This document shows, in pieces, positions 41,506 through 52,937 of a stretch of DNA of 64,000 nucleotides. Under the pieces are notes generated by a model. The model did not search any database, was not told the DNA's origin, and saw only the letters and a program-made list of their open reading frames with translations. Location of the stretch: assembly GCA_019241525.1 (NCBI GenBank), contig JAFAWY010000040.1, positions 1-64,000 of the forward strand, in the 5' to 3' direction. The translations under genes and the position numbers were made by a program. The stretch comes from Pseudonocardiales bacterium. GTDB lineage: Bacteria > Actinomycetota > Actinomycetes > Mycobacteriales > Pseudonocardiaceae. The stretch's first letter is position 1, and each line of letters opens with the position of its first letter.

Positions 41506-41694
41506 TTAGGTATCGTCGCGATTGATCTCGGTATGCGGGTGGTCGTACGGGAGCTCGTCGGCCGGTAGCGGGAAGGTCAACTCACCGAAGGGCGACAACG
41601 CACCTTGCAGTGGGGCGGCCAGCTCGCTGACCGGATGGTCCTCCTCCGACCAGCTCGGCCAAGTCGGGTCGATGCGGTCGTTGTGCCGGGCCAC
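41506..41694 (-). CDS. Small acidic hypothetical protein (62 aa)
   Basis: MARHNDRIDPTWPSWSEEDHPVSELAAPLQGALSPFGELTFPLPADELPYDHPHTEINRDDT. Confidence 0.45.
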   Translation of the reverse strand: MARHNDRIDPTWPSWSEEDHPVSELAAPLQGALSPFGELTFPLPADELPYDHPHTEINRDDT

Positions 41695-41898
41695 TGCTTC
41701 TCCTCACTCACTGTCGTTGCTAGCGCCCTTCGCGGACGCCTGGCGGTCCACACGGCCATGAACAGTGCTCATTGTGACTTATCGCGCTTTGTTGTGTCCC
41801 ACGTAGCGTGACCTCTCGTGGTGTGCCCGATCACAGCGCTATGGCGTCATGTCAGGTGTCTTCCGAATGCCCAGGAGCCTCTCGCTACGCTGGAACTG

Positions 41899-44175
41899 AT
41901 GCCCAGCACCACACTTGCTGAGTGGCTCCGTTCCCGGGACGACGACACGCTGATCGCGTTACTGCGTGCCCGCCCGGATCTTGCCGTACCTGCGCCAGCC
42001 GATTCCACGGTGCTCGCTAGCCGGGCCGTGATCGCCGCGTCGGTTACCCGAGCCTGCGATGATCTCGACAGGTTCACCTTGACGGTGCTGTCTGCACTGG
42101 TCATAGCGGGTGCGGACACCGCGCCAGTGCGTCGCCAGGACGTGATGCAGCTGCTCGGTCGGAAGGTAACCGCCCAGCGCGTGGAAGCTGCCCTGACCAT
42201 GCTGCGGGACCGGGCATTGGTCTGGGGTGACAATGGCGCGCTCACCGTGGCGCCGGGAACGCGCCACGTGGTGGGCCCGTACCCGGCTGGTTTGGGTCGT
42301 CCGTCCGCGGATCTGGCTGAGACTGACCTCGATGCGGTCCTTGCTGAGCTGGAAGATGACGAGCTCCGGGTATTGCGGGCACTAGCTGCCGGGCCGCCGG
42401 TAGGCACCAGCCGGGACGCCGTCGAGGTGGTGTCCCTGGCTCAGGCTCGTACGCCGGTGCAACGGTTACTGGCCCGCCGGTTGCTGCGTCGGATCGACGC
42501 AGGCGCTGTCGAGTTACCGGCGCAAGTAGGTCTGGCACTACGGGGAAATCAGCCGCTCGGGCCGCTTGACATTGAGGAACCGGTACTGCCCACGCTGCAG
42601 GTTGATCAGTCGGTGGTGGACTCGACGGCCGCGGGAGCAGCCCTCGAGCTGCTGCGCCGAACCGAGAAGCTGCTTGCCGAGTGGTCGGCAGACCCTCCCC
42701 CGGTGCTGCGCTCTGGTGGTCTGGGTGTCCGGGACGTGCGGCGTACGGCGCGGGTGCTGGGCTTCGACGAGACAACCGCAACGCTACTCGCGGAGGTTGC
42801 CGTCGCCGCGGGGTTGATCATCAGCACCGACGAGAACCCGGGCGCGCCGGTGTGGTTGCCGACCGTCGCCGCCGACGCCTGGCTGGCCGCGCCACCGCAA
42901 CGGCGCTGGGCCACACTGGCACATGCCTGGCTCGAGTTGCCCCGGCTACCGGGGTTGGCCGCAACCCGCGACGACAAGGACCGGCCGCTCGCTGCGCTGT
43001 CGGACGACCTGCGCGCGCCGCGCGCGCCTGCAGGGCGACGCCGGATCCTCCAGCTGATCGCCGAACTGCCGGCTGGCCACGCTATCCAGCGCTGCGAAGA
43101 CCTCGCCGCGGTGCTGTCTTGGCGGGCGCCCCGGCAAGACAGCAAGCGGCGAGACGAGATGGTCAGCTGGACCCTCCAGGAGGCCACTGCACTGGGTGTA
43201 CTGGCGTTGGGGGCGTTGTCGTCGGCTGGTCGGGTGCTGTTGGGCGACGGGGTGACAGCCGCAGCCACTGCGCTCGTCACGGCGCTACCCGAGCCGGTGA
43301 CCCAGGTAATGGTGCAGGCCGACCGCACCATCGTGGCACCGGGACCGCTGGTGCCCGAACTGGCCAAGGAGATCGGCCTGGTGGCCGATGTGGAATCGGC
43401 CGGCGGCGCTACCGTCTACCGGGTCACCGAGGACACCGTGCGCCGGGCGTTGGACGCCGGTCGCACCGCTGCCGACCTGCACGAGATGTTCCAGACACGG
43501 TCGGCAACCCCGATTCCACAGTCGTTGACCTACTTGATCGACGATGTGGCACGCCGGCATGGTCGGCTACGCGCCGGTGCCGCAACCGCGTTCCTGCGTT
43601 GCGACGATCCGGTACTGCTCACCGAGCTGCTGGCGCATCCGGTCGCGGCGCGCTGCGGCTTGCGGCGTCTTGCCCCGACCGTTCTGGTCAGCCCGTTGTC
43701 GCAGACCGCATTGCTCGAGGAAATTCGCGGCGCCGGGTTCCTCCCGGTCGCCGAAGGAGCCGATGGTGAGGTGGTGGACCTGCGAGCCGGCGCCCGCCGG
43801 GCCAAGGTTCGAACCCAGCCAGCCCGCCGCGCCACCACGCCGCCCACTCCTTCGGCCGAACAGCTGGCAGCATTGGTCGCGACGGTGCGAGCCGGCGACG
43901 CCGCGGCGCTGACCACCGCTGTCGCCCAAGGCGAGTTCCCAGCGCGGGCTAGCGGTGTGTCCACCACTGCCACGCTGCAGCTACTACAAGGTGCGGCGCA
44001 CGCCGGCACTAGTGTCCGGATCGGTTATGTGGACTCCCACGGTGTGGCCAGCAGGCGGATCATCCGCCCGGTGCACGTCGGCGGCGGCGTGCTGGAGGGC
44101 ATCGAGCGCTGCGCCGACGAGCTACGGCGCTTCCCGCTGCACCGGATCACCAGCGCAGAAGTCATCGCGGACTGA
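41899..44175 (+). CDS. Helicase-associated (XPB/Ssl2-like, helicase_C_3-type) domain protein
   Basis: [38 protein letters not shown]... and C-term [48 protein letters not shown]. Confidence 0.85.
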   Translation: MPSTTLAEWLRSRDDDTLIALLRARPDLAVPAPADSTVLASRAVIAASVTRACDDLDRFTLTVLSALVIAGADTAPVRRQDVMQLLGRKVTAQRVEAALTMLRDRALVWGDNGALTVAPGTRHVVGPYPAGLGRPSADLAETDLDAVLAELEDDELRVLRALAAGPPVGTSRDAVEVVSLAQARTPVQRLLARRLLRRIDAGAVELPAQVGLALRGNQPLGPLDIEEPVLPTLQVDQSVVDSTAAGAALELLRRTEKLLAEWSADPPPVLRSGGLGVRDVRRTARVLGFDETTATLLAEVAVAAGLIISTDENPGAPVWLPTVAADAWLAAPPQRRWATLAHAWLELPRLPGLAATRDDKDRPLAALSDDLRAPRAPAGRRRILQLIAELPAGHAIQRCEDLAAVLSWRAPRQDSKRRDEMVSWTLQEATALGVLALGALSSAGRVLLGDGVTAAATALVTALPEPVTQVMVQADRTIVAPGPLVPELAKEIGLVADVESAGGATVYRVTEDTVRRALDAGRTAADLHEMFQTRSATPIPQSLTYLIDDVARRHGRLRAGAATAFLRCDDPVLLTELLAHPVAARCGLRRLAPTVLVSPLSQTALLEEIRGAGFLPVAEGADGEVVDLRAGARRAKVRTQPARRATTPPTPSAEQLAALVATVRAGDAAALTTAVAQGEFPARASGVSTTATLQLLQGAAHAGTSVRIGYVDSHGVASRRIIRPVHVGGGVLEGIERCADELRRFPLHRITSAEVIAD

Positions 44176-44198
44176 CACCAACTCCCAAGGCGGACGGT

Positions 44199-44633
44199 CT
44201 ACCAGCGCGCGGCATTGTGGAGTTGGGCACGCAACTCCGGGGTCAGCAATTTGCCGGCGCGGTCGACAAGCAAGGTCATCTCGTAGCCGATTAACCCGAT
44301 GTCGCAGCTCGGCGATGCCAGCACGGCAAGACTGGAGCCGTCACTGATCGCCATGGTCAACACGATGCCGCGCTCCATCTCCACGACGGTCTGCACCACT
44401 CCGCCCGCCTCAAAACACCGGGCTGCGCCCTGGGTGAGGCTGACCAATCCCGAGGTGACCGCGGCCAGCTGATCGGCGCGTTCCCGCGGTAGTCCGGACG
44501 AGGCGACGAGCAGTAACCCGTCGGCGGAGACCACCACAGCATGTGCCACGCCGGGCACCTGCTGCACGAAGCTGTCCACCAGCCAGCCGAACTGGCTGGG
44601 TTGAACCGGGTGCTGGCGTGCTGCTGTCGTCAC
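44199..44633 (-). CDS. Roadblock/LC7 domain protein (CvnB-like), copy 2
   Basis: [63 protein letters not shown]. Confidence 0.92.
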   Translation of the reverse strand: MTTAARQHPVQPSQFGWLVDSFVQQVPGVAHAVVVSADGLLLVASSGLPRERADQLAAVTSGLVSLTQGAARCFEAGGVVQTVVEMERGIVLTMAISDGSSLAVLASPSCDIGLIGYEMTLLVDRAGKLLTPELRAQLHNAARW

Positions 44634-44638
44634 TGCTG

Positions 44639-47497
44639 TTACTCCTCGAAAGATCTGTACTCGAAAGCAAGGGGTCGCGGCAGGGTGTCGGTGCAGGACA
44701 GATGCTCAGCGGGCTCGTTGCGAGCGTGCCGACCGACCCGCAACCCGCGTTGGTACCTGGTCAGCCGGCCGCGCACCTCCTCAGGGGTGCGCGCTGGCGC
44801 AGCGGATTCTGGGATCCCTCCAACCTGCTCATCCATGCCGGCGACCAGGTGGGCCCGTGGTTGCCGTCTGGGCAATCCGGCTTCGGTCAGCTGGTGGTCA
44901 GCTGGGTTGCGCAGGGCTTGAGCAACTTGCCAACCCTCGTCGAACGGGGATTCCCAGTCCGGCAGGGCCGTGGTCGGGCTTTCCGATTGCCGCTCACGGA
45001 ACCAGGCCGAGACCATCTCAAAGATCTCTTCCCGTACTTCGGGAGGACCCGCGGGAGCTGGGATTGCCTCCTGCGTTACCGGGCCGGCCACCGCCCCGGG
45101 AGCCGTGAGCGGCTCATGCTGAGGTTGGCTCTCGGGCGAGCCGAACAGCTCAAGCCACTCCTCATGCGCGGTACGGGGACGGCTGGGCGGTGATACCGCG
45201 GCCGCCCGGGACACAGGACTGACCGATGCCGGGCTGAACAGGTCTGCGACGGCGGTTTCGTCAACCACGGAGACCTGCAGCGGCGGGTACTCTGGCGGGG
45301 CAGTCTCTTCCACAGCAACCGGATCCTGAGTTGCGAAGTTGCTGCTGGGCTGCGTTGCGAGGCGGCCGTTGGGCTCGGGTGCAGCTGCGGACGGCCGGAG
45401 ATCGACCATCACCAGAGATGGTGGCAGCAGCACCGTGGCGGTGATTCCGCTGCCACCACCGAGACGCTGACGCAACCGCAGCGTGATGCCGTGCTGGGTG
45501 GCCAGTTCGCGGGCGATGAACAGGCCCGTCTGGCCAGCGACCAGCGGATCGGCTGAAGGCGCTGAAGCCAGCCGCGCGTTGATCGTCTGCAATTCATCAC
45601 GGGACAGGCCAGGACCGGAATCGGTGACCTCGAGCAGGAGGCCCTTATCCTCGGTGACGGCACCACCGAGGGTGACCCTGGCATCGGGTGGCGTCACGCT
45701 GATGGCATTGTCGAGCAATTCCGCGATCAGGTGCACAAGGTCGGTCGCCGCCGAGCCCACGATCGTGGCCGCCGGTGGCGGGCACACGGTCACCCGGGCC
45801 TGGTCATCGATTTCGGCCGCCGCGTGACCCAGCACATCCTGCACCGTTGCCGGGGCTGGGCCGGCGGCCCCGTCCGCGCCATTCGCGGCCAGACCGCGCC
45901 GTTGTGCTCCCCCGGCGAGCGCCAGCAGGTTGTCGCTGTAGCGGCGCATCCGGGTGGTCAAGCGATCGAGTTGGTGCATGCAGTTGGCCACCACCGGGTC
46001 GGTGGCATGCGGGCGCGCCTCATCGATCAGTTGTCGCTGGCGTTCCAGCAGGCGCTGGGCTCGGCTGGACAGGGTGAGGAACACGTCGTTGAGGCTGCTG
46101 CGCAGCTGCGCCTGCTCGGCCGCCAGCCGGACCGCCTGGACGTGCACCGTGTCAAACGCCCGGGCGACCTGACCGACCTCCTCTCTGGAGTGCACCGGCA
46201 CCGGGTCGACGGTCGTCTGGGCAGGGGGCCCGTCACCGGTACGCACCTGTTCGATCGCCTCGGGCAGCCGCCGGTCGGCAACTTCGAACGCAGCGGTGCG
46301 TAACGTGCGCAGCGATTGCAGCAGCGACTGCACCACGACGATGAGCAGGCCGACGGTGAGCAGCAGCAGCACCACCACCACCCCGCCACACCAGTACGCC
46401 TGGCGCGTGGCCTGGTCGCCGCGCACGCTGGTGCCGGTGCGCAGTTCGCTGAGCAGGGCGGTCTGGCCTTGCCAGATGATCTCTACCGTGCCCGCGGCCG
46501 CGGAGTTCCAGTCACCGGGCACCGTGTCCAGGTGCGCTGCCCGCACCGCGCGATCCAGTGCAGCGTCGAGCAGTCGCTTGCGGTCGAGCACTGTCCTGGC
46601 GCCGAAGTACTGCTGCCGTTGCGCTTGAGACGCCATTTGGGCGAAGTCATCAGCTGCCGCATCGAGCCGCGCGTCGGCGGCACGCAGCGTCGCCTGCTGG
46701 TCCGGGGGCAAGCTGTCGGCATAGATGCCCACCTGCAAGATCGCGTGCTCCCGGGAAGCCTGTTCCTCCGCGGCCGCCAGTGCCTTGGCCGCATCGGCCT
46801 TGCGATCTAACTCATCCGATGCACCGTTGAGTGATTGACTCTCTAGGTCGAGCAGCATCCCGACCAAGGCCGAATAGGCCCCCACTGCCGTGCGTGCGCT
46901 GACTACCCCCGCAGCGGCATCGGGCGGCAGCACGGCTCGACGCAGCGCAGCAAGCCCGGACAGCCGGCTCATCACAGCCCGATGCACCGGCCTCCACTCC
47001 GGGCGGGCGGCAGCCGGGAAGTTTTCGGCTCCCATGTCGGCCGCGCGCAGAGCTTGGATGGACGAGTCAACCCGCTGCATCTGTGTCTGCAGGTCGGTGC
47101 GATCTGCCAGCCGGCCGCTGGCTTGCAGCGCGACCACCTGGTACCGCTCTCCTTGCAGATCGTGCACCACGATGCCCAATTTCTGGGCGAATCCCACTTG
47201 GCGGGCCAGCGCGGCAGAGTCGCCGGCCTTACGCAGCAGATCGGTGACCCGCAGTGCGCCGAGCACACCGGCAAGCAGCATCGGCAGCAACAGCACCGCG
47301 GTGAGTTTGGTGCGCAACCGCCAGTCCCGCAGCCGCCACCGGCTGCCACGGCGCGGCAACGCCCCAGCCAGCGTGGAACAATCGCGCAGCGCAGTCAGCC
47401 CTGCGCACAACGTGTCCGACCGCGAGCCGTCTGAACTTCCAGAGGGTGGTCGCGCCCTGACTTTGGGCCCTACCACGTTGCGCACCGTCCCCAATTC
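44639..47497 (-). CDS. Nitrate/nitrite-sensor-domain histidine kinase (CvnA-like), copy 2
   Basis: TM, HAMP-like region and HATPase ([26 protein letters not shown]...[21 protein letters not shown]). ORF open from 47590; start approximate. Confidence 0.85.
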   Translation of the reverse strand, partial: ELGTVRNVVGPKVRARPPSGSSDGSRSDTLCAGLTALRDCSTLAGALPRRGSRWRLRDWRLRTKLTAVLLLPMLLAGVLGALRVTDLLRKAGDSAALARQVGFAQKLGIVVHDLQGERYQVVALQASGRLADRTDLQTQMQRVDSSIQALRAADMGAENFPAAARPEWRPVHRAVMSRLSGLAALRRAVLPPDAAAGVVSARTAVGAYSALVGMLLDLESQSLNGASDELDRKADAAKALAAAEEQASREHAILQVGIYADSLPPDQQATLRAADARLDAAADDFAQMASQAQRQQYFGARTVLDRKRLLDAALDRAVRAAHLDTVPGDWNSAAAGTVEIIWQGQTALLSELRTGTSVRGDQATRQAYWCGGVVVVLLLLTVGLLIVVVQSLLQSLRTLRTAAFEVADRRLPEAIEQVRTGDGPPAQTTVDPVPVHSREEVGQVARAFDTVHVQAVRLAAEQAQLRSSLNDVFLTLSSRAQRLLERQRQLIDEARPHATDPVVANCMHQLDRLTTRMRRYSDNLLALAGGAQRRGLAANGADGAAGPAPATVQDVLGHAAAEIDDQARVTVCPPPAATIVGSAATDLVHLIAELLDNAISVTPPDARVTLGGAVTEDKGLLLEVTDSGPGLSRDELQTINARLASAPSADPLVAGQTGLFIARELATQHGITLRLRQRLGGGSGITATVLLPPSLVMVDLRPSAAAPEPNGRLATQPSSNFATQDPVAVEETAPPEYPPLQVSVVDETAVADLFSPASVSPVSRAAAVSPPSRPRTAHEEWLELFGSPESQPQHEPLTAPGAVAGPVTQEAIPAPAGPPEVREEIFEMVSAWFRERQSESPTTALPDWESPFDEGWQVAQALRNPADHQLTEAGLPRRQPRAHLVAGMDEQVGGIPESAAPARTPEEVRGRLTRYQRGLRVGRHARNEPAEHLSCTDTLPRPLAFEYRSFEE

Positions 47498-47501
47498 ATG
47501 A

Positions 47502-48185
47502 TCACGCGCGAGCCGCCGCCGACCTCCGCATGGCGTGCTCAACCAGCGCGATGAGAGTTTTCTTGGTCGATTCCCGCTCTCGGGCATCACAAGTGATCAC
47601 GGGGACCGCAGAGTCGATGGCCAGCGCTTCCCGGACGTCGTCCAGGCTGTGGCTCAGCACGCCGTCGAAGCAATTCACCCCGACGATGTAAGGCAGGCCA
47701 CGGTCCTCGAAGAAATCCACCGCGGCGAAGCAGTCGGCCAGCCGGCGGGTGTCGACCAGTACCACCGCGCCGATCGCGCCGCGTACGAGGTCGTCCCACA
47801 TGAACCAGAAGCGGTGCTGTCCCGGGGTGCCGAACAGGTAAAGGATCAGTTCGGAGTCCAGCGAAAGCCGGCCGAAGTCCATCGCGACCGTGGTAGTCGA
47901 CTTGTCCGGCGTGGCCGCGAGATCATCGACACTGGTGCTGGCGTCGGTAAGAACGGCCTCAGTCGTCAGCGGCGCGATCTCAGACACCGAGCCGACGAAC
48001 GTCGTCTTGCCGACACCAAAACCACCACCGACCACGATCTTCGCAGAGATCGCACTGGGCACGGTTCCGACCGCGCGCGCCATCGGCGGGGCGGACCGAA
48101 CAGGGTCTGGTCGCACGGCTGCGGCTGATGCGCCCCCGTGAGACAACCACCTGCCTTCGGCACGGTCAGAGTCGACGAAGTCCAC
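47502..48185 (-). CDS. MglA-like GTP-binding protein (CvnD-like)
   Basis: KIVVGGGFGVGKTTFVGSVSEI (P-loop), LYLFGTPGQHRFWFMWDDLVRGAIGAVVLVDTRRLADCF. Confidence 0.93.
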   Translation of the reverse strand: MDFVDSDRAEGRWLSHGGASAAAVRPDPVRSAPPMARAVGTVPSAISAKIVVGGGFGVGKTTFVGSVSEIAPLTTEAVLTDASTSVDDLAATPDKSTTTVAMDFGRLSLDSELILYLFGTPGQHRFWFMWDDLVRGAIGAVVLVDTRRLADCFAAVDFFEDRGLPYIVGVNCFDGVLSHSLDDVREALAIDSAVPVITCDARERESTKKTLIALVEHAMRRSAAARA

Positions 48186-48711
48186 TCAACACCCTTTCCA
48201 TCAACGCCATGTCCGGTGTGTCGGCGCTGCTGTATGTATTCCGATGCACGACGATCAAGCCGATGGCCGCCATGTCTGCCAGCACCACTCGGGCCACACC
48301 TAGCGGCAGGGATAGTAGAGCGGCCACTTCAGCCACCGATCGGGGGTCACCACACAGCTCGGCCACGGCTCGGTGTTCGGCACAGGTGAGTACCGCCATG
48401 TCGTGGCCGTGTTCGCTGGTGGACACCAGAGTCTCCACGCCGAGATCGATGATGGGTGCGGTGCGACCCTGCGTCCAGGTATAAGGGCGCGCTACCGATG
48501 GGCCAGACGACGGCTCACTCCACTCCTCGGGTTCCGCAGGCTGCTCGTCATGCACAGATGCCGGCGTCTCCGGCTCCGGAGAGACCGGTGGCGGCGGTTG
48601 CCACTGGCTGTTTCTCTTCCGCCGGCGGGTACGCCAGGGACCACCGCTGAGAGTGTTGACCACGTCAGCAAACGACTGGTCGTCGCCGTAATCACCGTTG
48701 GATCCGTTCAC
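48166..48711 (-). CDS. DUF742 protein (CvnC-like)
   Basis: RPYTWTQGRTAPIIDLGVETLVSTSE...EVAALLSLPLGVARVVLADMAAIGLIVVH. Confidence 0.92.
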   Translation of the reverse strand: MNGSNGDYGDDQSFADVVNTLSGGPWRTRRRKRNSQWQPPPPVSPEPETPASVHDEQPAEPEEWSEPSSGPSVARPYTWTQGRTAPIIDLGVETLVSTSEHGHDMAVLTCAEHRAVAELCGDPRSVAEVAALLSLPLGVARVVLADMAAIGLIVVHRNTYSSADTPDMALMERVLSGLRRL

Positions 48712-48729
48712 CGCAACCTCACCGCTGAC

Positions 48730-49152
48730 TCAACGACCTAGCGCGCCATACAACCCCGCACGAGGTTGCGGGGTGAGCTGCTGGCCTACCCGATCGACCA
48801 GCAACGTCATCTCGTAACCCACCAACCCGATATCGCAGGTCGGGGCCGCCAGTACGGCAAGGCTTGAGCCGTCGCTGATCGACATCAGCAGCATGATCCC
48901 ACGCTCCAGCTCGACCACCGTTTGCACGACCTGACCGGCGTCGAAACAGCGAGCCGCACCTTGGGCCAAACTGACCAAACCGGACGCTACCGCGGCAAGC
49001 TGGTCGGCCCGATCTCGGGGCAGGTGCGCCGACGCGGTGAGCGGCATGCCCTCGACAGACACGACCAATGCATGCGCCACCCCGGCGACCCGGTTCACAA
49101 AGTCGTCAACCAACCAACCGAAGCGGTCAGGTCGTGCCTGCGCAGTCGTCAC
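48730..49152 (-). CDS. Roadblock/LC7 domain protein (CvnB-like), copy 1
   Basis: [63 protein letters not shown]. Confidence 0.93.
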   Translation of the reverse strand: MTTAQARPDRFGWLVDDFVNRVAGVAHALVVSVEGMPLTASAHLPRDRADQLAAVASGLVSLAQGAARCFDAGQVVQTVVELERGIMLLMSISDGSSLAVLAAPTCDIGLVGYEMTLLVDRVGQQLTPQPRAGLYGALGR

Positions 49153-52100
49153 GGAGCGTTCTCCTCGCCATCCTGCGGCTGGCCCGGCGGTCCACCGGAC
49201 GCCTGGTCACCACTACTTGCGCGAGCCTCGCGCCCCTGCCGGACGCCCTGCTGGTAGCTGGCGAGCCGGCCGCGAATCGACTCCGCACTGCGCGCGGGCA
49301 CCGCCGCGGACTTGGCCGCACCCGCAGCGCCGGGCACCAGCAGCGCCCGGGGCTGCCGCCGAGGCAGTCCGGTGGAGGTCATCTCCGCAGCCACCGGCGT
49401 GGCCAGGACCTGCGCAGCACGCCAGCCTTCATCGCCTGCGCCCCAGCCAGCTTGTGGCGTACCCCCTGCACGGGCGGGCGCGGGCTCCGGTTGCCCGGAG
49501 GGTCCGGGCTTGCTGACGGTGCCCGATTCGGCGGGTGCCGCCAGCGTCTTGCCCGGCTGCCGGCGGACCAACGGCGGCGGGGCGGCCGCGGCGCGCGCCG
49601 CCACCGGTGATGGCGTGGGTGCCGGCGCCGGTGGCGGGGCAACATCCTCGGTGGGTGCGGCGGGCACTGGCGCATCCGGCGACGGGGCAGTCCAGCGCAC
49701 CGGGACGGCCTCATGTTCCTTGAACCACGCAGTGGCGACATCGTCGAAGATCGGCGTGGAGTGACGCAGCGTCACGCGAGGCCCTGGGCCAGCCGGCCCG
49801 GCTGCACCGACCTGGGCCGGGCGGAACAGATCGGCGGCTGACCCACCGCCGGGGACTTGCTCTGGCTGGTCTAGCGCCGGGCTGACCGGTGGTCCGGGCG
49901 GAGCAGGTGGGGGGTCCGTCGCAGCCGGTCGGTTGGCGTTGCGCTGGTCCGGCCCGCCGTTGCCTGGCAGGGCGGGCGCGGGTGGCTGGTTAGCCGGCCG
50001 CTGCTCATCGGCTGGCTTACCGGCGACTTGCTGAGTAGGTGCCTGCTCCCCGCCGGTTTGGTCGGCAGTGGCCTGCTTACCGTCGATCTGCTTGCCATCG
50101 GCCTGCTTATCAGTCTGCTGAGCCGTAGCCTGCTCGCCGCCGGCCTGGTCGGCAGCAGCCTGCTTGATCGGGGTCGGCTCGGCAGCCGCCTGCTTGTCAT
50201 CAGCCCGCTCGGCCGCGGCCGGCTTCGCGGGACTCTGCTCGGCCGCGGCCGGCTTCCCGGTGCCCTGCGCAGCAGCGCCGTCAGAGTCATCGCCACCGGG
50301 TTTGCGAGCATCGGCCGCTGGATCGGTGTGCGGTCGCGGAGCAGGCACACCGTTGGGACCGGCCTCCAGCGCTGCGGCGGCGGCACGCTGGGCAGGCCCG
50401 TCAATCGCAGCCATGTCAGGATCCACCGTCTCCGGGGAGTCGACCGGATCCACAGCCAGCCGTACCAGCCGTTGGGGCATCAGCACAGTCGCCCAGATAC
50501 CGACTCCTGCCTCACCGTGGCGTAGCTGCACCTCGATGCCGTGCCGGCCCGCCAGCCGGCCGACCACGAACAGACCCATCCGGCGAGACACCGAAGCGTC
50601 CACCATCACGTGGCTGGCCAGTCGCTCGTTTGCCTCGGCAAGTTCTTCGTCGGTCATCCCGACACCGCGGTCGGCAACCTCGATCGTCACCCCACCGTCG
50701 GTGGTGAGATCGCTGGACACCATCACGTGGCTTTCGGGCGGCGAGAATTGGGTCGCGTTGTCGAGCAACTCCGCCAGCAGGTGGACCAGGTCGTTCGCGG
50801 TACGACCGAGCACCAGAACGGCCGGGGGCTGTTGCAGCACCAGCCGTTGGTACTGCTCCACCTCGGACACCGCGGCACGCAGCACGTCGATCAGCCGGAC
50901 CGGCCGGCCAGACCGGCTGGTGACGTCAGTACCTGCGAGCACGAGCAGGTTCTCGCTGTTACGCCGCATGCGGGTGGCGAGGTGGTCAAGCTGGAACAGG
51001 TTGTCCAGCTGCTGGGGGTCCTGCTCACCACTTTCCAGCCGGTCGATGAGCTTGAGCTGGCGCTCGACCAGGCCCTGGGTACGACGCGAAAGGTTGACGA
51101 AGATGTCGTTGACATTGGCCCGCAGCTCGGCCTGCTCACTGGCCAGCCGCACTGCCTGGCTGTGCACCTCGTCGAATGCCCTGGCGACCTGACCGATCTC
51201 CTCCCGGGTGCCCACCGGCACCGGCGCGATCACCGCCTCGGCAGGCTCACCATCGCGGATCCGGGCCATCGCCTCCGGTAACCGGCGATCGGCAACGTCC
51301 AACGCGGTGCGCTTGAGCACGGCCAGTGGCCGCAGCAGCGCCCGGGTTACCACGATGCCAACGAGCACGCCGACACCGAGAGCGGAAAACAGGATCACCG
51401 AGTTCAAACCGGCCGTGGTCCGCACGCGATCGAGCAGTCCTTGGGCGGTCTGGTTGATCCGCTGCCGTAGCCCCTTCTCCACGGCCACGAAGTTGTTCAC
51501 CACAATCGCGCTGCGTTGATCCCAGTCCTGCGGCGCGACGTCCAGTGGCTGTCCCGCAAGTCCCCGGTTAAGAACCAGCTGCAACAGCCGCTGCCGGGAT
51601 AGCTCCGCATCAGGACCGATTCCCGCGACGACGCTCGCCCGCTCTGCGGGTGGCAACGCCCCCCGGGCAGCGTCTTGGTCAGTGGTCAACCGGACCGTCG
51701 CGGTACGCAGGTCTTCGATTTGGCCAGGACCGAGCCGGTTGGTGTACAGGGCCGCCGAAATAATCGCGTGCTGCCTTGCCACCTGCTCACGGCCGGATAG
51801 CAGATCGTGCACGGCTGCGGCCTCGTTGGTGACGGCGACGTCGTCGAGCTGGCGGCTCAGTGCAGCATCCAGCTCCATCAGGGGGTCGATCGCGTCGCTG
51901 TACTCGGTGACCACCACCTCAACCGGACCGAAACCGGTCGTCACGCTGGCTCGCAGCGGCGCCAACGCACCGAGCCCGCTGAGCGGGGAACGGGCAAAAT
52001 CAAGCCCCGGCACCTGGTCGGCCGCTCCGCCGACCACCCGAAGACCGGCGTCGACGGTGCGGAACTGTGCATCCAGGTTTCGGCGGTCACCCATCCGACC

Positions 52101-52406
52101 GGTGGCGACGAACGCCGTCGCCAGGTCGCGTTCCCGCTCCAGCGAGCCGATCAGGTCGGAAAGCTGCTGCTGGAGCTGCACGATCTGGGAAATCCGCAGG
52201 TAGCCGGGCGCCGCACCCGCCTGGTCAACGATCCGCAAGATGCCGGCGGCCAGAGCCACGATCGTCGGAATGATCAGAACCGCGGCCAGCTTGACCACCA
52301 CTGGCCAGTTGCGCCAGTCCCACCGGGACGGGACGGTCGCGAAGGCGCCAGTAGTGCCGACAGCGCCGTTCGGACCGTCTGGGGACCGGCTGAGTACGGC
52401 GGTCAC
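49149..52406 (-). CDS. Nitrate/nitrite-sensor-domain histidine kinase (CvnA-like), copy 1, with low-complexity C-terminus
   Basis: HATPase [49 protein letters not shown]; Ala/Gln/Lys/Pro-rich tail. Confidence 0.9.
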   Translation of the reverse strand: MTAVLSRSPDGPNGAVGTTGAFATVPSRWDWRNWPVVVKLAAVLIIPTIVALAAGILRIVDQAGAAPGYLRISQIVQLQQQLSDLIGSLERERDLATAFVATGRMGDRRNLDAQFRTVDAGLRVVGGAADQVPGLDFARSPLSGLGALAPLRASVTTGFGPVEVVVTEYSDAIDPLMELDAALSRQLDDVAVTNEAAAVHDLLSGREQVARQHAIISAALYTNRLGPGQIEDLRTATVRLTTDQDAARGALPPAERASVVAGIGPDAELSRQRLLQLVLNRGLAGQPLDVAPQDWDQRSAIVVNNFVAVEKGLRQRINQTAQGLLDRVRTTAGLNSVILFSALGVGVLVGIVVTRALLRPLAVLKRTALDVADRRLPEAMARIRDGEPAEAVIAPVPVGTREEIGQVARAFDEVHSQAVRLASEQAELRANVNDIFVNLSRRTQGLVERQLKLIDRLESGEQDPQQLDNLFQLDHLATRMRRNSENLLVLAGTDVTSRSGRPVRLIDVLRAAVSEVEQYQRLVLQQPPAVLVLGRTANDLVHLLAELLDNATQFSPPESHVMVSSDLTTDGGVTIEVADRGVGMTDEELAEANERLASHVMVDASVSRRMGLFVVGRLAGRHGIEVQLRHGEAGVGIWATVLMPQRLVRLAVDPVDSPETVDPDMAAIDGPAQRAAAAALEAGPNGVPAPRPHTDPAADARKPGGDDSDGAAAQGTGKPAAAEQSPAKPAAAERADDKQAAAEPTPIKQAAADQAGGEQATAQQTDKQADGKQIDGKQATADQTGGEQAPTQQVAGKPADEQRPANQPPAPALPGNGGPDQRNANRPAATDPPPAPPGPPVSPALDQPEQVPGGGSAADLFRPAQVGAAGPAGPGPRVTLRHSTPIFDDVATAWFKEHEAVPVRWTAPSPDAPVPAAPTEDVAPPPAPAPTPSPVAARAAAAPPPLVRRQPGKTLAAPAESGTVSKPGPSGQPEPAPARAGGTPQAGWGAGDEGWRAAQVLATPVAAEMTSTGLPRRQPRALLVPGAAGAAKSAAVPARSAESIRGRLASYQQGVRQGREARASSGDQASGGPPGQPQDGEENAP

Positions 52407-52937
52407 CGCGCAGGCTCCGTAACGCTCGCGGCCGCAGTGGTCATGATCAGCCCAGCGGCCTGGAGTCGCGAATTACGCGCTGGCACGTTGGGGTCCCTCC
52501 CCAATGGTCGACGGTGGTCGGGCATCCGGCTCGCCACAAGTCACCCGCGGTCGTGGGCAACCGCGCCGCACGGACGGAGACCTCTGTCGCCGGGCCGAAT
52601 GCGCCCGGTGTTAGGGCACGGACGATACGACGGGCGCGACTGGGCCGTCCCGCGGGTCTCGTTACCGTGCTCTCTCGCCGCCGCGAGCGCCAGTATTCAA
52701 GACCGACAGCACCCGGCCGGCGCAGACCGATGTACTCTCATGGCGGTCGAAGGACTACGAAAAGTAGTTAATTTCTACCCAGAAGTCGGACATACCACGC
52801 GCCGGGTTCGCCGCTGCCCCGCTGGGACGTCTGCACCCCCGACCCCGCACGGCAACGCCTGGAACACTGGTGCTGCCACCGAGCCGATTCCCGGCCCGAT
52901 TTACGACCCGGTGCGAGCTAGCGCGGAGGAACGTCAG

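Noticed and set aside
51807-52937. Long plus-strand ORF extension upstream of XPB
   Set aside because: Antisense to the well-supported histidine kinase and lacks domain sense; a TTG with a good RBS at 52938 is the better XPB start.
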